From NCBI RefSeq assembly GCF_011075055.1, contig NC_058155.1, positions 620,001 to 684,000 of the forward strand: a stretch of DNA of 64,000 bases. Reading direction: 5' to 3'. The position numbers and the translations under genes are program-made. Positions 12,317 to 22,966 of this stretch are shown here, piece by piece. This DNA comes from Mangifera indica (Eukaryota > Streptophyta > Magnoliopsida > Sapindales > Anacardiaceae). Below the pieces are notes generated by a model, which did not search any database, was not told the DNA's origin, and saw only the letters and a program-made list of their open reading frames with translations. Positions within the stretch are counted from its first letter, which is position 1. Each line of letters opens with the position of its first letter.

Positions 12317-14038
12317 TGGCTCCGGTTTTCAAAGAGCCAACAACTGGCAATGTAGCGAAATTTAAAATTTTCAAATCAAACAATCCCAAAAACCTTAACC
12401 AGGATACCCGTTTTAGACGTACATTCATGAACATGCAAAACACATATAGGGTGTTTTAGATTCTATACCTATGTTAATGGTTCTTTCAAATCATCACGTG
12501 GCCTAAGACTGAATGTTATCTAAGAGGTGATACCTTGGTATCCACACAAAATTGAACACGAGAGAAGTAATCTAGGAGAAAAAGCTACTAAGGCTCTTCG
12601 GCTGGAATTATGTGTTCGTGGGAGGAGAGAAAACCCAAAAAACTTACGGTTACGATTTTCTTTTTGTATATGTATATATCTTTTTTATTTTAATGCAAGC
12701 TTAATTTATGTGTAGTTGTCTAAGCTCCGCAAGAATTTGAACCATCCCCAGTACGTTCTACACATATACGCACAACTAGCATGTAAACATACATAACTAA
12801 CATATTTCAAGCCTTGCATTAGTGGCACCATAAGCGTGTCACCTAGTACTACTTTAAGGCTTGCACAAGTGGACAATGTTTTGTCCAACCATGCAATGTC
12901 TTTTATTACTCATGGTGTAGCCACCTTGGTCAAAGTGTGGTCAATAGGATTCTACAACTTAAATAAGCAAACCTAGTATTTCCAAGATTTTTCTCTCTCT
13001 TCCTAAATACCAAGATTATCACTAATTAATCCTTCGCTCTAGGATCAACCCCTATATGTGTGAGACTTATAAGTTTCTATCAAACTGGTAGTGTTTAGAT
13101 TATGACTGAATTTAGACATAGACCAAGATCAGCCTTTAGCTAAACATCATAGCCACGTAAACAATAAAATGTTGGCAGACATCTTTTAAGCTTTTAAAAC
13201 ATCATAGCTATGTACAATTTAATCCTTTTGTCAAACAATATCTCACGAGGTTGAAACATAAAAAGTGTTTATCTCAATAGTTCCTAAGTGTGAACTGATA
13301 TACATTAATGACTAACATGGATTAGACTACACTCTCATCTCACTGTGGCCACAGATTCAAATTGCCATAGATGTCATTTAGTATTCTTCTGTGAGATATC
13401 TTCTCATGTGCTCAAGAGTGACGAATCTTTCATTGATTAACTATAACCTCTATGTATCTTATGATATAGCTTATTACTACCTTTATAATTACCTCAATTA
13501 TAATGACATATTAGATAACGTCAAACCATATCGATCCTTATATGAGACGATCTGGTGACCTCAAGTCAAAGGATCACTTGCTTCTAAGGTCTTTAGATGA
13601 TTTATTTCATAGACACTAAAATAATTATTCATATAGATATCCTCTTGTCAGATTAGTCTGATAAACAATCTATAACACATACCTATGTGTTACACCAAGG
13701 TGTCTATAATAGCTTCGAAACATGAGAACTGTCGCCACTTATAGCAGAGTTGATCAATAGTATGATAATCTCATTATCATTGCACGTGCCCTTATTCATT
13801 GTAATATCAAGATTACAAATATTTCTAAAGTGGCCATTAAATGCATACATAAGGTTTAAATAATTAGTTGTGTGATTTCCTTGTCATAGTTCTACTATTC
13901 TAAGGGTATGTTATTCGTACTATCATATAAATAGTCAACAGATGAATTGAATAACAATCAATCCTTTTATTAATTATTAATATAAAATTACATCCATAAA
14001 TTTCAAATTCAATTGGCTTTACGATACCTACCCTAACA
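12317..14038 (-). repeat. 5' LTR of element D (1722 bp)
   Basis: On the minus strand it starts TGTTAGGGTAGGTATCG at 14038 and aligns along its length with the C LTR at 35403-37122, including AATTAATAAAAGGATTGATT, the GACAGTTCTCATG region near 13720, and the terminal ~40 bp. The primer site expected after the LTR end is destroyed here, unlike at 22950 and 35393. Confidence 0.72.
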
Positions 14039-15300
14039 CGACACACATATGTGTGCCAACCGTGCAAGTGCTTAAACTTATCGGCTAAGCATTTTACATG
14101 TTAGTCGTGCATGTGTTTAAGAGTGATGTGTGCATTTGGAATTCCAACTGTGCTCAAATACTTACACATATATGAAAGGCATTTTTTTGAGTAATAAAAA
14201 GATATATACATATACAAGTAGACACAGAACAAACATTTCTATGTCTCAACCTTGAAAGATATTGATTAATAAAAAGATTGAATTACACATAACTGTAAGT
14301 TGTAAAGGCTTAAGAGATGTCCACTGACACTCTATTATTCAAGTGCCTATAATGTTTTGTCAGAGGCTAATCTTAGTCTATGTCTAGATTCACCCTTAAT
14401 CTGAACACTACTAATTCGATAGAGAGCTTATGGGTCATACACATAAAAGAGTTGAATCGAACTCAGAGGAGTGGATTGTTTGCTAATAATCCTAGTGTTC
14501 AAGGTTGAGAGAGATTGTAAATAGATTGAGTTTCCCCAATAGGTTGAGAGGTTTTAATTTAACCTTTAACCAAGTGCTAGTCATGCACTTGGTGTGATGG
14601 CATTGGCCATGCAAATGCATAATGCCAATCAACACCATGTAATAAAACTTGTCAACCGACACACATATGTGTTCCAACAATGCAAATGCTTAAACTTTGT
14701 GTTGATACACATGTGTGCAAACTATGCAATTGTTGAAACTTTTTGACCAACATATACCGTGCAAGTGCTTGCACTTGCTAGCCAGCACGCATATGTATGC
14801 TAGCCATGCAAGTGCTTGGGAATGCAAGCTAAGCATTTTACATGCCAACTGTGCATGCGTGTGTGTTAAGGGTAACATACGCTTGGAATTCCAACTGTGC
14901 TCGGATACCTACACATATATTTTTGCATAAGAAAAAGAAATATACATATATAAGTAGGCATTAAAAAAAACCCTAGCCACTGGTTTTGTATTCTCTCCCC
15001 TTCGGTTAGTAATTCTAGTTAAGAAATCTAGCAGCCTCTTTATCTAGATTTTTTTTAATTATGTTTGTTCTTTATATGGATACCAAGGCATTGCCTTGTA
15101 AGGGTTGGATAGCGTAATTCCTCTAAACATGTGAAGATTGAAGGAGTCAGCAATGTAGGTATAATTCTAAAGCACCATATGAGTGTTTAACATGTTTCAT
15201 GATTATTATGTTTAAAATATATATCCTAACTAGGGTTTTTAGGATTGTTTTAAATTTTAAATTTTTCTGTGTTGCTAGTTATCAGCACCCTAAAAACCCT
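14039..15300 (+). repeat. Family C LTR 3' fragments, plus orientation, rearranged
   Basis: From 14238 (TCTATGTCTCAACC) to about 15300 the sequence follows the 3' two-thirds of the C LTR at 52315-53255 and ends GTTATCAGCACCCTAAAAACC, the C LTR terminus. The first ~190 bp (14039-14225) are instead a second copy of a later part of the LTR (14656-14925), so two truncated LTRs are joined out of order. The fragment abuts the inverted LTR of element D exactly at 14038/14039. Confidence 0.6.
14650..14835 (+). repeat. Imperfect tandem repeats with CACATATGTG palindromes
   Basis: Units of ~45-60 bp recur: CGACACACATATGTGTTCCAAC, GATACACATGTGTGCAAAC, CAACATATACCGTGCAAGTG and CAGCACGCATATGTATGC, each followed by a CCATGCAAGTGCTT-like string. 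The same unit appears at 14039. This expands the LTR here relative to the 52.7 kb copy. Confidence 0.55.
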
Positions 15301-15712
15301 ATAGTCACAATATCTTACTAGAGGCTAATCTTAGTTTGTGTTTGGATTCAATTCGAATTCAGATATTACCAGCTCAATAAAAAGCTTATGGGTCACACGC
15401 AAAAAAAAGTTGAATCAAACTCAAGGGCGTCGATTATTTGATGATAATCTTGGTGTTTAGGGTTGAGAGAAAAATCGCAATTGTATTAGGTTTGCCTAAT
15501 ATGGTTAAAAGGGCCCAGTTTGATCATGCCTTAACCTAGTGCATGGTCATGCATCATGCAAGCTTATCATACAACTTGGAACAGTAGGTGTCGACCATGC
15601 ATATGCATGTGTTAAGTGACACATGCAAGAAAAGTGGTATCAGTCATACATACGCATGAAACTAGTAGACACCATATAATGAAGACACGTTGGTCACCAT
15701 ACATGTGCAATG
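15301..15712 (+). repeat. Another truncated family C LTR piece
   Basis: GAGGCTAATCTTAGTTTGTG at about 15318 and AAAGCTTATGGGTCACACG at about 15382 match the C LTR blocks near 14365-14440 and 52437-52515. The piece is cut on the right by the E2 LTR start at 15713. It is therefore an older C LTR remnant into which E2 may have inserted. Confidence 0.5.
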
Positions 15713-17226
15713 TGTTATTGTATACCCTAAGAACCATTTCATCTTGTATATAATCTTCTAAATAATTTATTAATATAGAAGTAGTTCTTTTGTTTATATA
15801 CATAAGTTGTTTCTTTACTTATGATAATATAAAATATCTGTATGAACTGTCTGAATGATTCACTTAATACAAACTGAATCATCAAATTTTTCCCTATGAA
15901 CATGAAATAACTTGGGCAATTATATCACATAGTAGGCATATTGAATACCTTCATTGAATGTCATGAGATGACATTAGTGCTTGTGATGATGACGGTCGTG
16001 TCATTAGGGTATTAGTATGCATCAATAGTTAAAGAACCGTTTTTTGAACATTATCAATAACAATAAGTCACATGGTCATTAAATCATAGTCAATGATTTA
16101 TCGTATGATCATACTAGTGTACAAAGTAATCCTTTGATCTAAGGCATCATGATCAGATTTGATATGGACATGAGCGGTTCATGCGATTTATGAATACAGG
16201 GTTTATAAGAAACCATATCGGTCATGTATTGTTTGTATAAGAAAACAAATGATGATCAAGATAGGATCTATTGACTTGAAAAGTATTAGGTTTTGAATAT
16301 CTGTTAATTCGATTTGTATCCAAGTTCCAAAGTGAATATCGATAAATATTGAAAATTAAAATCTCTGGCTAGAGTATAATGTAATTCATGCGAAGAATGT
16401 TCGTAATAACATGTTCTAAATATTTAAATTGATGATTCGTAAAAAATTGAAATTAGGACTTTGACAATCCATGAGTCTAAAATCGATCTAGATTAGACAA
16501 TAGAAAGAAATTACCTACATGAAACGTATAATCAGAGATATTAGGTTCAATGGAGTATTTTTTCACTGTGATTTAGGGTCTATAGTACATTGTTAGATAT
16601 TTTACCATAATCGTTGAGTTTTCGGATGCATTTTCAAATTGTTCAAAAAAGGATTCACAACTAAGCTACGTTGAACCTAAAGGGTCAAACTAATAAACCA
16701 AGCTTTCATAAGGAAGAATTAATTATCCCAAGATGGCTAACACCTTTCAAAGAATAATGAAAATCATATAAAATATTATATAGGTGACAAAAAAAGCATT
16801 TTAAAAGTTATGATGTTAATGAGATCAAATTAACATGGATAAGGTATATATTTGATATACATGCATGACAAAGCTTCAAATTAAGAATTTGTTAGGCCAA
16901 CAAAAATTTTAAAATTGAAAAATTGGCCATCATTATATAGAGTGCATTTTAGTTCATTTTGAACTATCATAAACGTTTTTGCACTTTACTTTCTCTCACA
17001 AAACAAATTAAAAGCTCTCCTCTCTCTCTAATTTTTGGCTTGGAAAATGCATTCCTTTAGAGGTTCTTTAACTGAGGAGTTTAATCCATCATCCTATATC
17101 CCTATAAGAGGCAAAATAATAGGTAAAAGTTTTATCCTCCTCTTATATGTCTTAATCATGTTTTGATACTTGTTCTACCTATATGGATGACATCTTTTGC
17201 ATCTTCTTCTTCATCTATTATTTTCA
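15713..17226 (+). repeat. 5' LTR of E2 (1514 bp)
   Basis: It starts TGTTATTGTATACCCTAAG and ends CTATTATTTTCA before the primer site. It is colinear with the inverted E1 LTR (3323-4850); the two lie ~10.9 kb apart in opposite orientation. Shared blocks include TAATCTTCTAAATAATTTAT, CATCAAAT near 15880, the TATA region, and CCTATAAGAGGC near the end. Confidence 0.88.
16934..16940 (+). promoter_or_regulatory. Probable TATA box of the E2 LTR
   Basis: CATTATATAGAGTGCATTTTAG, conserved with the E1 LTR (CATTATATAAAGTGCATTTTAG). It lies about 285 bp before the LTR end, so transcripts would begin with an R/U5 of roughly 250 nt. Inference from position and conservation only. Confidence 0.6.
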
Positions 17227-17228
17227 AA

Positions 17229-17240
17229 TGGTATTAGAGC
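17229..17240 (+). other. Primer-binding site of E2
   Basis: TGGTATTAGAGC, one mismatch from the TGGTATCAGAGC complement of the initiator-Met tRNA 3' end, two bases after the LTR. Confidence 0.82.
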
Positions 17241-18145
17241 TAGAACATCTCCTTGTTTGTCTTTTTTGAAGCTAAATATGGGTTTAAAATCCATAAAATT
17301 ATGTGTTGATATCATATATATGCATGCATGTTCTAATTTTGCCTTGAAATCAAGATTTCCAAGCATGTTCTCCCCTTGAATGTCTTGGCTAGATTGTCTT
17401 GGCTCGGTTTTTATTTTTCGCTTCATGTTCTAGTGATTTTAAGATGAAGAAGATGTAATATATGGCAGCTACATGATGAAGTGTTCATGGGATACATTTG
17501 TGCTTGATTTAGATATGGATGTGCTTTTTGGCTTGAGAATTGAAATTGAAATTTTGGAATTTTTATTGATGCATGTTAGTTGGATGTATATGATGATATA
17601 CATTGAAAATTTTATGTTCATTTTGTGTATGGTACATAAAATGCATGAATTAAGGACATACAGGTATGGTATATGCATAGGAAAGTTTGATATATGGAGA
17701 TATGTTAATATATTTGCATATACATGTTGAAATGTTCATGAAAATTTCCTGATTTTTCTAGTTCACATTTAGATATGTTAAATGATATTTTAATGTTGAT
17801 TAAGACACTTGGGTAAAGATTATGATGTATGTGATTAATGTAATTATATATAATCTAAAAAAATATGATGCATGGTGAAAGTATATGCATGTTGTTTTGA
17901 ATGGTAATGGATGTGTATGAGCCATGAGATGATGTGCATGATTTTGTTTACTTTAGTTGAATGAAAGATTGTGTACAAGAATCAACTTACATTAATGTGA
18001 TTAGATGCATTAGCTGAATGAGACATTGTGTATAAGTATCAACTTACATTAATATGATTGAGTGTATGGGTTGATAGAAATGCATAAAGTCAACTAACAT
18101 TTAATGTTGATTAAATGTGAAAGTTGCCATGGTTTAGTGTTAGGT

Positions 18146-18199
18146 AAATGTTACCTAAAATAAATATTGTAAATGTTACCTAAAATAAATATTGTAAAT
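18146..18199 (+). repeat. 26-bp tandem duplication in the E2 leader
   Basis: GTTACCTAAAATAAATATT preceded by TAAAT occurs twice in direct succession. It is local and not seen in E1, so it is a recent slippage-type duplication. Confidence 0.7.
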
Positions 18200-18610
18200 A
18201 CTTAAATTATTAAATGTTAGTGTGAATGTTGGATAGATGGATAATTAAGGGATGATCATGGATTGTAGTGTTCTTTTGATTAAAGGGTTTGTATTTAATA
18301 ACCCTGTCCCATTTATTTAAGTTTGTTTTTATTTTATCAAGCCTACATGCCTAAGTTTCAAATGTAATTGGAGCGGTTGGATGAGGACCCGAAGACGATA
18401 TAGATGGTGATCCAAATGAAAACATAGACCTAGGTGAATAGTTTGCTATTAGTTGTAATTTTGAAAATCCCATGATTATCCCACCATGTTTTAAATTATG
18501 CAGATATGAGATGTATATATATCATGCTTAATTGAACTTAATTAAAATTAAGTTAAACTTAAATCTCCCAAATTAAAATTAGTAAATCTATGTCTCCCAT
18601 CATAAGATAA

Positions 18611-18955
18611 TTAAATTCTATAACATAAATTTTAATATCTCAAGATTTCTATTACGTGAGGGATATGAAATTTATGTCATGGAATTAAATTTATCTTGTT
18701 CTTGAGTAATTATTTTTATCATGACCAAGAATTCTACTATGTAAGGACATGAGGAAAATATCATTTCAAGAAAACGTGATGCTTTGGATTTAACTAGCCA
18801 AGGATGCTAAGATTTCTGGTATGTAAAGTATCCAAAACAAAGGGCATGGAAAATGAATTGAGCCTTATGTAAATATATAAATGGAAAGGGTTTCCTACTT
18901 ATTCAATTTAATTAATCAAAATTTCTATTATGTGAGGTTAGTTATGTTTAACAAG
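18611..18955 (+). other. Four-hairpin leader array of E2
   Basis: Loop motif copies start at 18647, 18732, 18814 and 18923 (TTCTATTACGTG, TTCTACTATGTA, TTCTGGTATGTA, TTCTATTATGTG). Enclosing stems: 18611-18632 with 18668-18689; 18712-18726 with 18745-18759; 18798-18807 with 18828-18835; 18898-18917 with 18936-18955. Loops are 35, 18, about 20 and 18 nt. Spacing of 85, 82 and 109 mirrors E1 (85, 82, 109 in sense order). The last hairpin ends ~205 nt before the gag start. Confidence 0.78.
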
Positions 18956-19160
18956 AATTCGATTCCACATTAAGAAATTTAATCTAACAGAATTTTTAGA
19001 TCCTATCTAAGAGAGTGCGGGATTTAAATAAAATAGTAGGAGCTACTGAGATTATGCAATAAAAGGGGGTGTGTGTATATTTATATATATACGAGACACT
19101 AATAAATAATTAAATTTTCTTTACAATATTTTCTAATTGATTGAGATAAGATAAAAAGAA

Positions 19161-19915
19161 ATGGCCAATAATGTCTTGATATGAATTTTGGATAACAATA
19201 TATTGATTGAGTTGAACTTTAAAGATAGTTTAAGAAATTTGAGAATTGTTCTTACCTTTGAAAAGATTTTGTATGTATTGGAAGCATTTATTCCACTTGA
19301 CTTGGCTTCGGATGCCACAGATGATGAAAAAAACTTTTCAAAGCCTGGTAAGATCATAATCTGAGAGCCTGAAGTTGCATGCTAGCTTTAATGAATGGAG
19401 AGTTTCAAATAAAGCATGAAAACATATAGAGTGCGTACGATATACTCGTGGCCTTACTAGAGTTGTATGGCGATAGTTTTCGCAAAGAGACTAAGGGAGG
19501 GAATGCCTCCAGATGACATTATCATTGCAATGATAAATATTTTGGAGTAGCTAAATGTCTATGAGGTTGTGATTCCCCACAAAGTCAAGGTGAACTTGAT
19601 TCTCCAATCTCTCCTGATCAGTTATAAGTAATTTATAACAAAATACAATTTGAATAGAATTGAAAGCACACTCTTAGAGCTTCTGAATAAGATTCAAGAA
19701 TTTTATAAGCAAGAAAAGAAAGCAAGGGAAGTTAACATTGCCTCCATGAGTGGAGTAAAGAAGAAACACAAACAACCTCGGAAAGGTCCAAAAGTTGGAC
19801 CAAAGAAAAAGAATTTTAAGAAAGTCCAACCCAATATAAACAAGGCTAAGGCAAAAGGGTAGTGCTTCCACTACAACAAGGATGAACATTGGAAAAGGAA
19901 TTGTCCTCTATGCAT
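19161..19915 (+). pseudogene. gag: E2 gag remnant
   Basis: ATG at 19161 begins a copia Gag (NILIELNFKDSLRNLRIVL) with an early stop after MANNVLI and a frameshift near 19335. Later Gag appears at 19650-19862 (IESTLLELLNKIQEFYKQEK, then a lysine-rich stretch), a stop at 19860, and the zinc knuckle CFHYNKDEHWKRNC at about 19863, in which the second cysteine is tyrosine. RNA binding by the knuckle would be impaired. Confidence 0.85.
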
Positions 19916-20440
19916 TCAGAGTTTGAAGGAAAAGAAAATAGTTATATTTCATTCACTTGTGAGGGAATTTGAGTTAAATTTTAATTCAAATTATCAAATC
20001 TTTATATTAGATTTAGAAGCTACATCTCACATATATGTGTCATTGAAGGACCTGTAGAATAGTTATGCACTATTAGGAATAAAGTCAATTTGAAAATGGT
20101 CAACTGGGCAAGAGTTGCAACTGAAGCCATAGAGGATCGTTCTCTAAAGCTTCTATCAAGATATCTTTTGAAATTGTACGGATTTTGTATTTTGCTAAAG
20201 CTACTAAAAATATAATTTTTGTATCTTTCTTATGTAAAAATGTTTACAATGTGTAGTTCAAAGGTAATAAATGTTTAACTCATTTTGGAAATTCTCTAAT
20301 TAGCAAAACAATAAATACAAATGATTTGTATGTTTTGAAACTAAATAATCTAAATATTATAAATATTGTCACAAATAAAAGATCTCGAGAAGAAATTAAT
20401 ATCATTCTTTATGTCACATAGGAAACAACAGAATAATAAG
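19916..20440 (+). pseudogene. E2 protease / pre-integrase region
   Basis: Position between the Gag zinc knuckle and integrase, plus colinearity with family A 29400-29890. Fragments include a LNSNYQIFILDLEATSHIY-like protease-site region at about 19985-20040, where the DSA/DSG catalytic triplet of family A (LDSAAT) reads LDLEAT, so the catalytic aspartate may be kept but the triplet is broken. Several stops follow. Confidence 0.6.
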
Positions 20441-21075
20441 ATTAGAAATAAATGGAATTTTGAATTTATTGGGTTTTGAACCCTATTCAACTTGTAAATC
20501 TTATCTTCAAGGAAAACTGACCAAATCGCCCTATAAAAGTAAAGGGGAAAAATCCAAAGAACTATTGAAACTAATACATTCTAATGTATGTAGGCCATTT
20601 GGTGAAATGGCGAGAGGTGGATTTCAATATTTCATTGCCTTAACCAATGACTATTCAAAGTATAGGCATGTGTATTTAATGAAATACAAATCTAAATCTT
20701 TTAAAAAGTTTGGGGAATTAAGAATGAAGAAGAGAAACAATCCGAAAAGAATATTAAAACCCTACGATCACATTGTGGACATGAATATTTGAATATGAAA
20801 TTTTAAGACTACTTGAAGGAAAATGGAATCACATCCTAGATGACTCCTTCGTACATATCACAACACAATAGTGTATCAGAAAGGAGGAATTGCACCTTAT
20901 TAGATATGGTAAGTTTTACGGACCTACCAACATCGTTATTGGGATATGCATTTCTTACCACTATGCATATTTTGAACAGGGCACTGTCTAAATTAGTTCA
21001 GAAAACACCATTTAAGATATGGTATGGTAAGTGCCTCGATGTCAATTATCTTAAAATTTGAAGATGTCCAACTTA
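20441..21075 (+). pseudogene. E2 integrase remnant
   Basis: A frame from 20460 runs through the integrase zinc segment (CKSYLQGKLTKSPYKS) into the core (LIHSNVCRPFGEMARGGFQ). The first catalytic Asp (normally HTDVCGP/HSDVCGP) is Asn. After a stop at 20792, TPSYISQHNSVSERRNCTLL keeps the catalytic Glu, whereas the LRSDRGGEY segment with the second Asp has become LRSHCGHEY. It ends at LKI..RCPT near 21065, about halfway through integrase. Confidence 0.85.
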
Positions 21076-22949
21076 AGTTAAATTAATCAAAATAGATAAA
21101 TTGGATGTCAGTCTAAAAAGGCTTGGTTTCGATCCCACAAGGATTGAGTAATAAGTACTAGCTCATTTTGTAATTCTAATTAGCTAGAGAGTCCAAATTT
21201 TTAATCCAAAAAAATGAATAAATGGAGAAAATTAATTAAAAATAGCAAATAAATTAATAAAATAGAATATTAAAGGATTAGTTATCAACCAAACTTGTCT
21301 AAGATTTAAGATTTCACTATAAATCATTTGTAATTGCTAACAAATCAAATCTAAAACAATAAATTGGTGAAAACTTGATGGGTAATCATCATAAAATACT
21401 TAATTCTTCTTTCGAGGTTGATTAAGTTATAAAGATTAAGAACTTACCTACTTTCGTGGTCAAATATTAATCAAACCCTATTAAAAACCTCTATGATGAT
21501 GACAATCCATAAGGAAACTAAACTTATTTCCAGATAAAAATTCCAAGTTTAGAATTGCATGAACTAATTAATTATCTATCTTTCAATGGTATAAAATCAA
21601 TCTACAAACAAACTAAATGTTGGGCCTAAAACACCAAGCAAGAAATCAACTTACAATCACTAAATCAAAGCTTCATTAACATTAAATTAAATCAAAACTC
21701 CATTAATAATCACAAAGATTCATAGATTCATCATAAACTCTAGATAGAAAATTTAGCTACTTATAGCCATCACAATAAATCCACAAAAATTAGGTAAAGA
21801 AATATTCATAATATTTAAATCGAAGAAGAAACAGTATCAAGATGAAAAAGTTAGAGAAAACTCTTAAGTTTTCAAGCTTGATCAGGTAGATCCTCTCCAA
21901 GTTGATTTTTTTTAGCTTGAATCTTGAATCTTCCTCTTAGTTCTTGAGGTTTTCCTGTGAAAATTTCCTCTTTTAGGTGCAGTGGTCATCCATCCATACA
22001 TATATATATCAATTAAAAATTAAATTTAATTATTATTATCTCAAGTGTTAAATGTTTTTGGTCCTTAAAGTTTTGTAAAATTGCAATCGAACCTTAAAGC
22101 TCAAGAAAATTCCAATTTGGTCCAAATTCAACAAAGTAAGACGAAATAAAAAATTTCAAATTTTTTGAGCGTGCAGGTGTGAAGTCCAATTGTGCCTCTA
22201 GAATTCAACAAAATTCTAGAATATTACACGGCTAAAGTCATGGCATGGGCACGACTAGAATGTGACCAAAGTGAAAGACATTTCACATAAAGAGGCATGA
22301 CTAGACCAAAATTGGTCTAGTTGTGCACCTTGTGCACACCTAACATAATGCCATGAAAGAGTCACAACTAGACCAAATTATGGTCCAACCATGACATGTA
22401 TTGGTGTCATACACCATGAGACAATCATGGCTGAGCCAAATTTTGGTCCAGTCGTGCACCACTTATGGTGTTTAGGCCATTCCACCTGAAACCTTCCTTA
22501 CACACTTAGAATAAGCCATGCAGAGGGTTTCCAAACCTAGTCTTCTAGGTTTTCTAACGATGAAAAATCCAGAAAACTCTTGTTCTTGGCAAGCCAGTCA
22601 TCGAGGTAGCGAAATATGGCATGTAAACCATACTCACACTGATAATAACCTTAAGATCATGCAATCAATAGGATTCAAAGGTGATTTCATATAACAACAT
22701 GAAATCTATGGCTTTCAACCAAAATTTAACTTGTAAATATCAACAACACTCAAACAAAAAATCAAAGATCATTACTCAACAATTTAACATAGTTTATGTT
22801 ATAGATGATATTTAACAAATTATGCAATAACATGATTGCAAATCATCTTTACCAATTTTAGTCTTGATTAATGTAATTGCATGCATTCAATATATAAAAT
22901 TAATTAAAACAATCTAGCAGGTATATATTTTCATGAAAATATGTTAAAT
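21076..22949 (-). other. Leader of a family C element, inverted relative to E2
   Basis: On the minus strand this follows a C LTR end and its primer site (22950-22965). The first ~250 bp (22700-22949) align with the leader of element D (12060-12310), for example AAGATGATTTGCAATCATG. The rest has no partner in the window and no recognisable coding sequence; it includes the palindrome cluster at 22290-22460. It ends abruptly against E2 integrase. Confidence 0.5.
22290..22460. repeat. Three interrupted palindromes, GACCA-N4/5-TGGTC type
   Basis: CTAGACCAAAATTGGTCTAG at 22301-22320, CTAGACCAAATTATGGTCCA from 22368, and GAGCCAAATTTTGGTCCAG from 22433. Each is followed by TTGTGCACC, ACCATGACA or TCGTGCACC. 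The same motif with GGACAAAATTTTGTCC occurs in family C LTRs. Confidence 0.65.
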
Positions 22950-22966
22950 GATATCTCTGATACCAC

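Larger units (their letters stand above)
7380..14038 (-). mobile_element. Copia element D (family C-like), highly degenerate
   Basis: Minus-strand order: 5' LTR 14038-12317, short leader, gag remnant near 12058-11878, a degraded interior, a polypurine tract near 9330 and a 3' LTR from 9316. The two LTRs align in order but are strongly diverged, so either the element is very old or the two ends come from different subfamilies of C. The interior is ~3 kb, too short for a complete element. The left end is approximate. Confidence 0.62.
17241..19160 (+). other. Leader of E2
   Basis: About 1.9 kb of transcribed leader. It has a ~57-bp imperfect repeat (about 17955-18065, motif ATCAACTTACATTAAT), a tandem duplication at 18146-18199 and the hairpin array at 18611-18955. 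An 85-codon frame (17473-17730) stays open here and partly in the copies at 24964 and 37939, but is broken in E1 and has no recognisable domain, so it is not annotated as a gene. Confidence 0.7.
15713..21075 (+). mobile_element. Ty1/copia element E2 (family E), 5' part
   Basis: Plus-strand order: 5' LTR 15713-17226, primer site 17229, leader to 19160, gag from 19161, protease/pre-integrase region and integrase to about 21075, where it joins an inverted C leader. RT, RNase H and the 3' LTR are absent. Gag and integrase have internal stops, and key integrase residues are changed. Confidence 0.85.

Noticed and set aside
17473..17730. 85-codon frame in the E2 leader, also partly open at 24964 and 37939
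   Set aside because: The same region in E1 has several stops, the peptide has no recognisable domain, and the copies at 24964 and 37939 are one event. Openness fits chance plus shared descent.
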